A stretch of DNA of 64,000 nucleotides. It comes from Zingiber officinale. Lineage: Eukaryota; Streptophyta; Magnoliopsida; Zingiberales; Zingiberaceae. The position numbers were made by a program, and so were the translations under genes. Position 1 is the first letter of the stretch; every line of letters begins with the position of its first letter. This document shows positions 42,181 to 53,390 of the stretch, piece after piece. The notes below the pieces were generated by a model, which was not told the origin of the DNA, did no database searches, and saw only the letters and a program-made list of their open reading frames with translations. The stretch covers positions 32,876,011-32,940,010 of the forward strand of contig NC_056000.1 of NCBI RefSeq assembly GCF_018446385.1, written 5' to 3'.

Positions 42181-42642
42181 AAGAGTTATGCTGATCGGAG
42201 ACGCAGACCACTAGAGTTCTCTGTTGGCGACCATGTATTTCTACGAGTTTCACCCACGAAAGGGGTGAAGAGATTTGGCCTCAGAGGTAAGCTAGCTCCG
42301 CGGTACATTGGTCCTTTCGAGATCTTGGAGAGGATCGGAGCAGTAGCTTACCGACTGGCACTACCACCGTCCCTGTCAGGCGTTCACGATGTATTCCACG
42401 TATCGATGCTGAGGAGATACGTGCCCGACCCGACGCATGTGCTGGCAGATATCCCAGTTCCAGTTCAGCCTGACATTACCTATGAGGAGGTTCCGGTACG
42501 GATTCTCGACCGGAAGGAGCGTCAGTTGCGGAACAAGACCATCCGGCTGGTTAAAGTCGGATGGCAGCATCATTCGGACGAGGAGACTACGTGGGAGCTC
42601 GAGGATACAATCCGAGCTCGTTATCCCCATCTTTTCACTTAA
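42181..42642 (+). CDS. Integrase C-terminus with chromodomain
   Basis: After the stop the same frame continues KSYADRRRRPLEF and GDHVFLRVSP (GPY/F region: GKLAPRYIGPFEILERIG). VFHVSMLRRYVPDP leads into the chromodomain-like end, RQLRNKTIRLVKVGWQHH then ETTWELEDTIRARYPHLF. In chromoviruses this part is thought to steer insertion to chromatin marks. It ends with a stop at 42640 followed by a short leader to the purine tract. Confidence 0.88.
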   Translation, partial: KSYADRRRRPLEFSVGDHVFLRVSPTKGVKRFGLRGKLAPRYIGPFEILERIGAVAYRLALPPSLSGVHDVFHVSMLRRYVPDPTHVLADIPVPVQPDITYEEVPVRILDRKERQLRNKTIRLVKVGWQHHSDEETTWELEDTIRARYPHLFT

Positions 42643-42743
42643 GGTATGTGATTAGATATACCGTTCAGCATTCATACTTTCTATATCTGTTGTTAGTACT
42701 TGCTGATGGTAGATAACGAAATTTGGGGACCAAATTTTTATTA

Positions 42744-42754
42744 GTGGGGGAGAA
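42744..42754 (+). other. Polypurine tract of the gypsy element
   Basis: GTGGGGGAGAA directly abuts the 3' LTR start (TGTAAAATGCC) and would prime plus-strand synthesis. Confidence 0.85.
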
Positions 42755-45522
42755 TGTAAAATGCCGAAAATAGGCGAATATTAATAAGAGAATTTTTCGG
42801 AATTTTTGGATATTTTTTGGGAATTTTTCGGAGCTCGTAGGGACGAGTTAACGGGGATAAAAAGTTGGTCCCGAAAAGACCTGTTTAGGTTACCCATTTA
42901 AGCGAGGAAAAGTTGATTTTTATTTATTTACTTTTCCTTTTTTATTTCTTTTCTCCGTCTCTTTCTTTTCCCGCTGTGCCGAGCTATTCTCAACGCCGAG
43001 CCGTGCCCTAACCATTTGACGGTTCTTCTCCCTTCTTTTATTTTCTTTCTTCTCTTCATTTCTTCTGCCCGATATCTTTTTCTCCTCTCCTCTGCGCGCT
43101 GACACGAGGGCCGGCCACCTTGCTCCTCACGCACGCCGACGCTACTGCCATTTTGACCCGCCGTCTAAAGCTAGGCTGCCAGCGACACCGGCCAAATTCC
43201 TTTGTCGACAGCCGCCTCTCACGGAGCGATCTCGCGAGCCATCGTCGGTCGAGCCACTCTCTGCCGATTTCCCTACTCTGCCCTAGACGCATCTTGCTGC
43301 CGACGAACGGAACAACACCGACCCGTAATTCCCTTTCTTCTTCGGCCTCCTCTGCATGGCAGAGCACCCAGGCAGAACGCCCCCTCTTCTGATTAGGAAC
43401 CGTGCCCTACTCTTCTTTCTCACCGCGAGCCCCCGCTGGTGACTAGATCCGACTCAGCGCTGCCGTCGCTCGTGCCTTAGCATCACCAGCATTTGATCAC
43501 TAGGTTCTGCCAAGCACTTAGTCTCACCTCCCGTGCCCTAGACTCATCATTGGGACGACCTTTTTCGTCCACCAGTTGCCGACAAAGGGAACGAGAGGCA
43601 CCGATTTAGTGTCGACAACAGATTTGTGGCAACAAAATCTTCCGGTTAGCATTGTCCTGCATCTGTATCTCCTGGAAGTGTGTCCACAGGTACGACATTG
43701 TACTAGGTAAGGGTTGGAAATTGTACTCTGATTTAGCTTAATACAAATTAATGTTGTATAGTATGGGATAATTGACTCAGATTGAGGTAATTGAGGTTAA
43801 AATGTGGGATCAAACTTAAGTTCAAGTTAGATCCGACTTATGATGTTAACAAGAGGGATTAGCTAATCAATTGGTTATTATTTTAGAAATAGGATTTCAG
43901 TTTAGCTATTTAGTTATAATAGAACTTAGCTAAACTGTATGATGTATTACAGGATTTTGATTCGAGACGGTGTCTCGACAGCGGATCTATTCGGACATGA
44001 TCCTTATATTGGAGGCGGGTACTTTTGACTTATGTCATTTGATATGCTTAGTAATTAAATTAACATGTTGCATTAATTGTGTTTCTTATCTGTTTCGGTT
44101 AATCACTACCCAAATCTTACATGCTTGATTGATTGATTGGTTTTGCATCTCAGGTATATTTTACCTGTTTATATATTCTTATAGAGGTAGTGATATGCCA
44201 TGCTTAACCATGTTCAGGACCTAGGTTTTATACCTTCTGTATACCTTTGGATTGTTTTGGATTCGTTGACCTATGATGCATTTTTATATATATGTGGATT
44301 AGGTCAGGATATTCTTGTGGTTAGTGCCATGCACCATTTGCATGATTGCATGCTGAGCGATAGTCCGCTCCATTATTGTTGAGCACATGATTACATGGAT
44401 CTGCACACACCACCACTCATGGGTTAGTGGTCGATTCTGGCTGTGTTGCAGAAGGGACTCTGTTAGGCACCGTTGGTCCGCTCATGGGTAGTGTGACCCA
44501 ACGTGTTATCCGTGAGGATTCCTCCCGTCTTTGAGTCGGAGTTGAGAGCATTCGCTCCCCATTTATGATTTGGGGTAGGAGGATAGGTGTACTCCGGAAG
44601 CATCCGTCCACTCGGTCACTCGGGAGTAGTGATGACAGAGTAGGTTGTCATAACCCTACCCACTCGGCCTCACTTTTGTATGAGATGATCGACTGGCGTC
44701 AGGGGTGACCAGGACGCATCATTGACATCATATGCATGATGCATTTATTGCTTGTGTTTGTGTTTGCTGCATTTATATGTTGCATATTGTTTGGATACCT
44801 ATGTTTGACATGCATACAGGATTTCCTTATCCCTCGGACTGTTTGACCTTATACTCAGGACCTGGTTAGTACAGTATTCTCCTGTTTATTTCAGATGCAT
44901 TCTTATCTTTCTTATCAGGAGACTGTACGCATGATTAGTGCTAGGTGTTGTTTCTTTACTTTGCATATCAACTGTACCTGCTGAGTGTTGGACTCACCCC
45001 GCCTCCATTGTTGATATTTTCAGGTTGATGCTGTCAGGAGGGAGTTCCAGTCGCTAGTCCCCACTGCACGTAGTGCTACTCCACTGCTGGTTTTTGAGCT
45101 GTTGTTTCATTTTATCTTTTCGCTATCAGACTTTGTTTTAGTTTTGTTTTGGACTTACGTATGGATATTGTATGGAATCTTTCCGTTGGATAGACTTTTA
45201 GTATGATTTGGATTTACTCTACTACATGCCTGCCTGGACGGCAGAAGAGGTAAGAAAAATCGGATTTGGGCTTTACGAGTGTAGTTGAGTAGGGTTGATT
45301 TCGAGTATTACTATGTTGTTTATTTTATTAACTGCGTGGTTGTGACAGCCAGAGGCTGAATACATATATAAACTGCGTGGTGATTGATTTTTATTTACTG
45401 TTATTATTCCAGCCGCCTGTGGCTGAGGTATTTGTGAGATGTAGAAAAGTTTCAGATTGTCCACCGTACAGGGGAGATGTTGCCGAAATTTTCTCGGACA
45501 GGGACTCCTCTGGGGCGTGACA
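42755..45522 (+). repeat. 3' LTR of the gypsy element (2768 bp)
   Basis: Nearly identical to the 5' LTR up to about 44380. Beyond it each copy lacks short pieces that the other has. Missing here: 44385-44620 (for example gcgctctccc shortened). Missing in the 5' copy: cag, ctg or cagccagaggctg pieces that are present here at 44920-45520. Confidence 0.9.
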
Positions 45523-45527
45523 ATGTG

Positions 45528-46481
45528 TTTGATATGTGTTTGAGTCTTGCAGGACTTGGTGAAACACATGAGAAACTTGGTGCGACCAAGATTGGAAAGC
45601 TCATCCAAGGGCTCAGATCCTTGAGTCGGTGAAGGATGGTGTGGAAGACATCCGAGGGACCATCGGACGAGGAGCAATGGAATGGAGATGAGGGAAGTGG
45701 ACTTCAAGGCAATGTGAAGGATGACACAGAGAGGAGCCACGGGCTTATGTGCATCTGAGGGACGAAGGCCGAGGAAGAGGGCTTCAAAAGCAACTCCTGA
45801 GAGGATGAGTGGGAGTGAATGTTAGGTACCTGTCGACTGGTCTAAATTCACAGAAAACACAAAATGCTTCTGTGCTCGTCGGTTAAGGGGACCAGTCGAT
45901 TGGTCCCATGACCAGTCGACTGGTACATAGTCGTTGGCAGAAGATGGCTTCTGTAGAGAGTCGTTGGCTGTGTCTAATGGCTACATCAGTCGACTGGTGC
46001 ATGGATCAGTCGACTGATGTCGGGGTTGAGTTGATATGATGATCAACTCTCTCCTCTTATTTATAGAAAGTTTTGGGGCATGAAGGAGGTTACTCAAGCT
46101 TGTTGAATAACTTCTAGTCTTTGCCCAAAGCTTCCAAGTTCATTCTCTTCCTCCTAATCTAAGTCTCCATCTTGTAAGAGGAAGAGAGCCTTGTGAGAGG
46201 TTGTACTCCACCGAGAAGGAGTAAGCTCTAGCCGGAGACTGCCGAGGACTGATCCATCGAAGGATCAAGGGTTCGTCCACCTCAAGGACACGCCGTGGAG
46301 TAGGAGCAAGTAATCTCCTAACCACGTAAAGGAATTATGTTAGCGTTTGTATTCTTGCTTATCTTTATTGCTTTAGTTTTTATATTTCCGCTTGCGTAAA
46401 CTAACCTTGTAGAAAAGAAACGAATTTGGGGGTGGCCTAGCTATCCAACCCCCCTTCAAGCCGACCATCGATCTCCTACGA
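45528..46481 (+). repeat. 5' LTR of element A, second part
   Basis: It continues the 86 bp at 27343-27428 and corresponds to 49215-50174. It carries GACTGGT/ACCAGTC palindromes (45835-46015; ACCAGTCGACTGGT is complete once, others degraded), one fewer than the 3' LTR. A leader-like segment ends at atctcctacga. Compared with the 3' LTR it lacks one palindrome pair near 45840. Confidence 0.85.
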
Positions 46482-46482
46482 G

Positions 46483-46494
46483 TGGTATCAAAGA
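46483..46494 (+). promoter_or_regulatory. Primer binding site of element A
   Basis: TGGTATCAAAGA follows the 5' LTR after one base and resembles the initiator methionine tRNA complement. The gag ATG comes 48 bp later. Confidence 0.8.
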
Positions 46495-46541
46495 AAGGAT
46501 ACCCTTCAACGGACTAATCGCCAAGAAGAGCACTTCATCAA

Positions 46542-48089
46542 ATGGTCGACTCAAGCATCCATCCACCCAAATTCGAAGGAGACTTCTCTTGGTGGAAGAA
46601 GAAAATGGAGGTATTCTTCGAAACCGATTTCGATATAATGCTAATTATAGAAAATGGTTTTGAGATGCCTAGGGACCAAGATAATAAGTTAATTGAGAAA
46701 GTAAGGTGGAGCAAGAAGCAAAGGGAAGAGCATGTAGCAAACTCAAGAGCTATGCATCATCTTCTAAGTGTTCTTCCCCAACAAGAGGTGACTAGGATTG
46801 GGAACTACACAAGTGCCAAAGATTTGTGGGAAAAGCTCATAGAGCTTCATGAAGGCACATTGGAGGCAAAATTAGCAAGAAGAGACCTCCTTCGAACTCA
46901 ACTCTCCAATATCAAGCTTGAAAAAGGAGAAAAGGTATCAATTTTGCATTCTAGAATCAAGGAAATTTTAAATGGACTAACAAATGTAGGAGAGACACTT
47001 ACAAACCGAGACATCATAATGAAAGCTATCAATGCTTTCCCAAGAAACTCAACATGGAGCTCAATTGTAGACTCGTTCTACATTTCAAAGGACCTAGAGA
47101 AGAGCTCTCTAGATGAATTCTTTTCAACAATGGAGCTTCATGAGACACGAGTTGAAGGGCTAGATGGAGAAAGATCAAGAGGAGTAGCCCTTGTGGCAAA
47201 CAAAGGGAAGGGGAAGATGATGAAAGCTCCATCTCCATCATCTTTCGATTCCGAGGAGTCAAGTGCATCAATGGATAACGATCAAGAGGTATATATGGTA
47301 AGGAAGATGAGAAAAGCATTTAAATATTTTTCTACTAACAAATCACATGCTAGGAGAAGTTCAAGGGGCAAGAGTAGAAATAGAAAGGTCATTTGCTATA
47401 ATTGCCAAGGAAGACACATGAGGGATGATTGCCCTCTCTTGAAGAAGAACAAAGAAAAGAAGAAGGAAGAGAAGAAGAAGTCAAAGGAAAAAGGGAAGAA
47501 AGTCAAAAACCTAAAAGTAATATGGGATGATCCATCGTCATTGGAGGAAGAAGAACACCACGTATCCCATTTTGCTCTAATGGGAATTGATGATGTTACC
47601 TCCAGCTCATCCGAAAGAGAAGAAGGAAGGAGCTCAAGTGAAGAAGGGAGCTCAAGTGAATGGGGAGGTCAAACTTCGGATTCGGACTTCTCGGTAAGTG
47701 AGGTACATAATCTTCCTCCCCATATTTTAATTAAAATTATTTCAAGTACAAATGATGATTTGTTTAAAGCAAAAAGGAAAAATAAGTCTTTGAAACATGA
47801 TATTCGCATGCTTGAAGAAAAATTAGAATCCATGTGTTCTAAGAACAATAACATGCATGCTTCTTCTTTAAACTCAAATAATTCATATTTATTAGAAGAA
47901 AATAAGGCCTTAAGGGAAAAGGTAGAATACCTTACCAATGCCCTTAGAAAATTTGAAATTGGCTCTAAAACCCTAAATATGATTATTGGGAGCCAAAGGA
48001 TAAGTTTTAAGAAAAATGAGTTAAGATACAATGAACCCAACAATGAAAAGACCTATCAGCTAGGGGGCAATCAAAAACCAAAACTATAG
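46542..48089 (+). CDS. Intact Copia-type gag of element A (515 aa)
   Basis: Start MVDSSIHPPKFEGDF is shared with the gag starts of F and, as far as seen, G. Residues 10-220 form the Copia gag core (MEVFFETDFDIMLIIENGFE, LLSVLPQQEVTRIGNYTSAK, LWEKLIELHEGTLEAKLARR, GETLTNRDIIMKAINAFPRN). A knuckle lies at about 286-298: CYNCQGRHMRDDC, spacing CX2CX3HX4C, one residue short of the usual CX2CX4HX4C. A lysine-rich linker, an acidic serine-rich stretch (about 340-385) and a coiled-coil-like end (LLEENKALREKVEYLTNAL) follow. No pol follows. It is the only complete gag in the window. Its 5' LTR is interrupted, so expression would need another promoter. Confidence 0.92.
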   Translation: MVDSSIHPPKFEGDFSWWKKKMEVFFETDFDIMLIIENGFEMPRDQDNKLIEKVRWSKKQREEHVANSRAMHHLLSVLPQQEVTRIGNYTSAKDLWEKLIELHEGTLEAKLARRDLLRTQLSNIKLEKGEKVSILHSRIKEILNGLTNVGETLTNRDIIMKAINAFPRNSTWSSIVDSFYISKDLEKSSLDEFFSTMELHETRVEGLDGERSRGVALVANKGKGKMMKAPSPSSFDSEESSASMDNDQEVYMVRKMRKAFKYFSTNKSHARRSSRGKSRNRKVICYNCQGRHMRDDCPLLKKNKEKKKEEKKKSKEKGKKVKNLKVIWDDPSSLEEEEHHVSHFALMGIDDVTSSSSEREEGRSSSEEGSSSEWGGQTSDSDFSVSEVHNLPPHILIKIISSTNDDLFKAKRKNKSLKHDIRMLEEKLESMCSKNNNMHASSLNSNNSYLLEENKALREKVEYLTNALRKFEIGSKTLNMIIGSQRISFKKNELRYNEPNNEKTYQLGGNQKPKL

Positions 48090-49127
48090 ATAGAAAATGG
48101 ATCCCCAAGGAATATTTGGTTAACCCAATTAGAAAGAATTTCTATTGGGTGCCAAAATCAATCCTCATGGGTTAGAGGATTATGGGTTAGTTAACCATTG
48201 AAATCACAATTCCAATTTGTTATGGTTGACTTGAGACCTTAAGGGGGAGCACTTAGCCTTGATAGAGATTCATGATTAAGAGGGCTAAGTAAAGTTTACC
48301 TTTATTTCATCTCACAATGACTTGTATTATTTTCTAAACATAGATTTGAGATAATAGGATGATACTTATAATTCACTTATGCTTATGGCATTTCAATGAG
48401 TTATAGAAGGTATCAATTTTTTGAGTAATCATAGACCAACTATGGGGAAAACAAATATTTAATTAATGGGCATCTTGCCCATAAATCATAGTTGGACATT
48501 TTAAAGATTTTGAAAACAATTCTATGTTTTATTTACAGTGAATAACTATTTTGAAACACATGAATTCAAAACTAGTGATTAATTTAATACAAACTTACAT
48601 GTTTTTATGATTTTTGAGATTTGGTAAAAAAAATAAAAAATACTTTAACTTTTCATGAAAATCTATTTTTCCTTGTTAAAGAACATTATAAGAAATATGT
48701 TGTCCAAATTTCATGATTTTTGGAATTTTTTATACATTTCTGAAGTTGGTTGAAAAATGTTGAAATTCTGTTTCAGCATGTACCAATCGACTGCATCAGT
48801 TACCAGTTGACTGGTACCAACTTTTCAGCATATTGTTGTTCTCTAAAATTAAATTTTTGGTCAAAAATTTGGTCATACTTGATGCCATATAGTGTATGAT
48901 TATCTAGTACAATCTTTTTGATGGTGTTAAAGGGGGAGAAATGGGTAGGTTTAAGTTGGAAACCTTTAATTCCCATACTTGTGTGTAAAACTTGGAAATT
49001 AAGGAAGAAAGCATATGTTTAGGGGGAGCTTGGTTTTATGCTTCATGTTTACATATTGCTTGTAATTTTCAAAGTTATTATTTGTGTCTAACTTAAACAT
49101 TTTTCCACACATAAAAAAGGTGGAGAT
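48090..49127 (+). other. Non-coding tail of element A with polypurine tract
   Basis: Just after the gag stop the same reading could continue as a gag-like tail (KWIPKEYLVNPIRKNFYWVP, ending at a TAG near 48175), so gag may once have been longer. The rest is AT-rich without genes. AAAAAAGGTGGAGAT (49113-49127) is the purine tract at the 3' LTR. Confidence 0.75.
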
Positions 49128-50174
49128 TGTTGGTGCAATCGACCCAAGTTTGATCGGTATGATCATGGTTTTGATGTGTGTGTCAAAGAGTTTAAGTTAG
49201 ACTTTCATATGTGTTTGATATGTGTTTGAGTCTTGCAGGACTTGGTGAAACACATGAGAAACTTGGTGCGGTCAAGATTGGAAAGCTCATCCAAGGGCTC
49301 AGATCCTTGAGTCGGTGAAGGATGGTGTGAAAGACATCCGAGGGACTGTCGGACGAGGAGCAATGGAATGTAGCCGAGGGAAGCGGACTTCAAGGCAATG
49401 TGAAGGATGACACGGAGAGGAGTCGCGGGCTCAGGTGCATCTGAGGGACGAAGGCCGAGGAAGAGGGCTTCAAAAGCAACTCCGGAGAGGATGAGTGGGA
49501 GTGAATGTTAGGTACCAGTCGACTGGTACTTGGACCAGTCGACTGGTCTAAATTCACAGAAAGCACAGAATGCTTCTGTGCTCGTCGATTAAGGGGACCA
49601 GTCGACTGGTCCCATGACCAGTCGACTGGTACATAGCCGTTGGTAGAAGATGGCTTCTGCATAGATGTCTAACGGCTACATCAGTTGACTGGTGCATGGT
49701 TCAGTCGACTGATGTCGGGGTTGAGTTGATATGATGATCAACTCTCTCCTCTTATTTATAAGAAGCTTTGGGGTATGAAGGAGGTTACTCATGCTTGTTG
49801 AATAACTTCTAGTCTTTGCCCAAAGCTTCCAAATTCATTCTCTTCCTCGTAATCTAAGTCTCCATCTTGTAAGAGGAAGAGAGCCTTGCGAGAGGTTGTA
49901 CTCCACCGAGAAGGAGTAAGCTCTAGCCGGGGATTGTCGGGGACTGATCCACCGAAGGATCAAGGGTTCGTCCACCTCAAGGACACGCCGTGGAGTAGGA
50001 GCAAACAATCTCCAAACTACGTAAAGGAATTGTGTTAGCGTTTGTATTCTTGCTTATCTTTATTGCTTTAGTTTTTGTATTTCCACTTGCGTAAACTAAC
50101 CTTGTAGAAAAGAAATGAATTTGGGGGTGGCCTAGCTATCCAACCCCCTTTAAGCCGGCCACCGATCTCCTACA
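49128..50174 (+). repeat. 3' LTR of element A (1047 bp)
   Basis: Runs TGTTGGTGCAATCGACCC .. CTCCTACA. ACCAGTCGACTGGT, a perfect 14-bp palindrome, occurs in complete form at 49514-49527, 49533-49546 (with one flank change), 49598-49611 and 49617-49630, with degraded copies (gttgactgg, cagtcgactgat) at 49683-49715. Confidence 0.9.
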
Positions 50175-51069
50175 GATTCTAGGCAGGTGGAAAATCTTAG
50201 GGGGAGGTAAGTCTAAATCCTAGGGGTGGTAACCTTAAGCAACGGAAAGCCCTAACTGCGGTTAAGCAAGGCGAAGTCTTGGCGGATCGAGTACTTTAGG
50301 CGAAATCGTAGGGTCAGGGACTCTAGGTGAAAATCCTGGTGGTCGCAGACCAGGTGGAAGTCTGGACGAGTCGTCAGAACCGGACAGTCAGAGATTGTCA
50401 AATTCATATTTTATATATTATTTATTACCTGGACTAACTTTGTTCTGTAGAACATCAAGGTTGTTGAAAAAGTTGGTTCGACCGATCGGAAGGGGTCCAA
50501 GCGCCCGGGCCAGCCTCGCCCAAGGCGGGCCTGGGGTGGCTTGGCGATCCGGCCGCTCGGAGTCGATCCAGGCGCTCGGACCGCAAAAGTCATCCACAAG
50601 CTAATGTGGAGCGTGTCGATTGGCCGGGACACATGGTCCATGCGCCCGGAACAACATATATAAGCAACACTCTATCAAGGGCTAAAAAACAACATTATGA
50701 ACAACTTCTGCTTTTGCAAACTGCTCCGAAAAAGCCCTACGACGCCCAAAAGCTCCGACAATGATTCTACTGAAGATTTCAGATTTGTAGTTGGCGGTAT
50801 TCTTTATTTTATAAGTTGTTTTAATATTGTAATTCCATACTTGTATTTATTTGGAATTAATAGTGGATTGGCCATCGAAAGCACTCTCATGTACGGGCTT
50901 TGGAGTAGGAGTCGTCACAGGCTCCGAACCAAGTAACTCTTGGTGTTCGCGATTACTTTCTTTCTATCTTTTCTTTCTTATTTCATTGGGTTTTACTCGA
51001 ACATTGCTAAACGAATATGAAAGCCACGAGCGCTATTCATCCCCCTCCTCTCCCCCCCCCCCCTTCTCA

Positions 51070-51655
51070 CTTAGATATAATAAGAATCTACTAAGGTTGA
51101 CCACTCCATTATTCTCCGGAAGGCTTGAGTGCATATCGAATTGCGCCCCGATTTGTTACTTTTTTTTTAGGTTGTTGAGTTGGGTGATTAGTTTCTTGAT
51201 CTTCGCTCGGAGTTGGGCCACCTTCTCTCCCTTGTTCATCCGAAGGTTTGTTAGTTGATTTCTGAAGTTGCCCTTTCTCACTAGCTTTGCTTCTAAGGTA
51301 CCTTCATATAACTCTAAGAATTTCTCCAAAAGTTCTTTGATTGAGGTGTAACTTCCGATGTGGTTAACCTCTTGAGGTGACAGAACACTAAGCAGATGGA
51401 ATTCTACCTTTCCGTTTGCCACGGAGTCACTCTATTCTTTCTTGTTCCAGAGTTGTTCTTCCTTCACTTCTCAATACTTATTTTTGGGTTCTACAAAATC
51501 ATATTTAATAGTAATAATATTTCAAAATTTGTTTTAAAAAATACCTCAATCTTTTTCTTCCAAATCGTAAAGTCTCCCTCGAACTTCGATGGATGGATGC
51601 TAGCTCTGACCACTTCTTGTACTTTAGATGGCAGTTAGTCCTTCTAAAACAACTT
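51070..51655 (-). pseudogene. Copia D gag, N-terminal half
   Basis: Minus strand gives VANGKVEFHLLSVLSPQEVN, SIKELLEKFLELYEGTLEAK, NFRNQLTNLRMNKGEKVAQL and a frame loss after INQL.., then DVYYIS-like residues near 51075 that continue at 27197. Upstream is EEQLWNKKE and YDFVEPKNKY. A degraded primer site separates it from the LTR at 51671. Confidence 0.75.
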
Positions 51656-51670
51656 TGCTCTAATGCCTAT

Positions 51671-52413
51671 TGTTAGTCCCTTGCGACTGGTAAGAAGGGG
51701 TGAATTTCTTGAAAATAAAAAAATACGCTTCTCAAAATTTTTTGACTTAAGTTAGACAAGCACTTAATTAAATTAGAATAAAATTAAAAAAAGTACGATA
51801 TGACCGGGTTTACTTGGTTTGCAATAAGAAGATTGCTACTCCAAGACAATAAAAGCTCACTACTATCTCCTTCTACGAGCGAATCCTCGAAGGCAAAGAA
51901 GTCTCGTATACGCGTTGAAGAACAAAAAAAGAAAGTATAGAGTGTGGAAATGAAAGTATATAAAGTGCTGTCAAGTCTTGCTCTTAATGAAGAAGACCGA
52001 GGTTCTCTTTATAGCTCATTGGTCGAAAATAGTCGTTTGCTGATGTGGTGACTCCGGGCGCTTGGACCTGGTCCGAGTGCCCCCAGTGGTGTATCTCATC
52101 TGCTTACAAAGGCTACATAACGGTCTGAGGATAAAACTTTATCCTCATCTCGAACAGTCTTTCACTTCGGCTTCTCGCCCCTCGAAAGTGTTGTGCGCGT
52201 CCTACTCACATCACCGGTGTACTCTTCTGCAGCTTCTCATCCCTCAGATGTACTAAGCCCGTAGACTCGATTCTCATGCCTTCTCGTCTGTCACTTTTTC
52301 TGCTCAACTTCTTGTGTTCCTAAGTTTCTACACACTTAGATACAATAATCAAAACACAACAGGAATTAACTTGACTTGGTTAACCATATCAAAATCAACC
52401 CGGAGTACTTATA
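51671..52413 (-). repeat. 5' LTR of Copia D (about 743 bp)
   Basis: Plus text TGTTAGTCCCTTGCGACTGG .. GGAGTACTTAT resembles LTRs F and G in order (gtgaatt, ttacttggtttgcaat.agaagattg, ctagaa/cgctc, gtgtactcttctgcagc, cttagatacaa). GC palindromes are weak here. The right boundary is uncertain by several bases. Confidence 0.65.
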
Positions 52414-52461
52414 ATAACTACCTTGTATACACTCTCCTCATCTAGTACATGTTTTTTTTTT

Positions 52462-52570
52462 TTTTTCAGAATTCCAATTTCTGTAGGTCCATCAATAAAT
52501 TTCGATCAAAACTGATTGATGGATTTAGCAAATTCTAATTGGACTCATTCCAAGTCCAGTAGATTTATGT
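52462..52570 (+). repeat. Degraded single copy of the fold-back palindrome
   Basis: GGTCCATCAATAAATTTCGATC then AAACTGATTGATGGATTTAG is a diverged copy of the unit's centre in 3699-6930 (GGTCCATCAGTGGG .. CCCACTGATGGACC). The flank ggactcattccaagtccagt parallels acccatttcagttcctgt. It is about 45 kb from the main element, which shows that the palindrome exists outside it. Confidence 0.6.
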
Positions 52571-53390
52571 AGTGGCCCTGAGTCATATCATGTCGTAATT
52601 TATCAACTTGGAGTCATTTGAGTAGTGCTCAACAAGTTTTTAAAATTTTAGCAGCGTAGTGGTTCCTCATTCGAATGATAATATCATAATGGTGTCGATC
52701 TTTAAGAATTAGCATCAATTTTTTTTTAGATATTTAATTTTTAATTGTTGATTTTTAAAATTTTTTCAGTATTTTTATTTTTTTTAATTTTTATTAAAAA
52801 AAATAAATTTTAAAAATATGAAAAATTTTAGGAGATGATCTTGAGTTTAATAACATAAATTAAGAAAAATAGGATTAAGAACTAAGTACGAAAACTATAA
52901 TTTTTTTTTAAAAAAAATTTAAAGTCGAAAAGATGTAAAAATTTTAGATGCGCCCTTTAATGAATTGCAATTTTTTTTTTGGAACGTGGAGCACTCCCTA
53001 CGCGCTGGATTCGACGCAACCCACTCCACTCCCGAGTTCCGAGTGAGAGAAAGAGAGAGAGAGAAACAACAAAAAGACTTAAAAGAGGAGGGAGAGAGGA
53101 AAAAGGAAATAAAGAATAAAGTGAAGTGGTGCCATTGGATTGGAAAGTAATGTGTCGAGTTCATATTAGATTTTAAAACCTCTGTTTTCATAGTCATCGC
53201 GATTAGATTTTTTTATATTAATAATTTTTATTTTTTTCATTAAACTATAATCAATAAAAATATATTAAAATTAATATGATATTTTAAAAAATAAACATAT
53301 AAATATATAACATAAAAAAATAATTAGTGATTTTTTTTAAAAAAATTAGTATATATTATTTAATTGAATATTCGGATACAATATATTAAC
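52571..53390. other. AT-rich stretch without recognisable genes
   Basis: Long A and T runs and a 30-bp GA microsatellite (53040-53066). Short frames on both strands at 52919-53197 lie on the GA tract and are not supported. Confidence 0.5.

Larger units (their letters stand above)
27429..45522 (+). mobile_element. Ty3/gypsy chromovirus (Tekay type), host of element B
   Basis: TSD ATGTG at 27424-27428 and 45523-45527. LTRs are 2753 and 2768 bp. The order is gag, protease, RT, RNase H, integrase, chromodomain, which defines chromoviruses; the long LTRs and about 11-kb unit length (without element B) suit the Tekay/Del clade. Stops at 38747, 41204 and 42178, a gag-pro region full of small indels and the 7-kb insertion in gag show that this copy is not autonomous. 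Confidence 0.92.
27343..50174 (+). mobile_element. Gag-only Copia-type element A (about 4.7 kb without insertions)
   Basis: TSD GATTC at 27338-27342 and 50175-50179. Parts: 5' LTR (27343-27428 plus 45528-46481, about 1040 bp), primer site, one intact gag gene, about 1 kb of non-coding DNA, purine tract and 3' LTR (1047 bp). There is no protease, integrase or RT, so it matches the plant class called TR-GAG. An 18-kb gypsy element sits 86 bp into its 5' LTR, which would disrupt its promoter. Confidence 0.9.
27198..51069 (+). mobile_element. Solo LTR of family B, split by elements A, gypsy and B
   Basis: The left piece 27198-27342 and right piece 50180-51069 join to about 1.03 kb. The text follows LTR 323-1465 (gttgtctaac, cctggactaac, ggattggc, ggagtaggagtcgtca, gctccgaaccaagta). 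Flanks CTTAT (27193-27197) and CTTAG (51070-51074) fit a target duplication with one change. It sits in the gag of Copia D. The frames at 50395-50936 are LTR text. Confidence 0.6.

Noticed and set aside
49500-49720. Regularly spaced palindromic repeats that could suggest a CRISPR array
   Set aside because: Spacers are repeated LTR text, repeat spacing is irregular and the context is a plant LTR retrotransposon.
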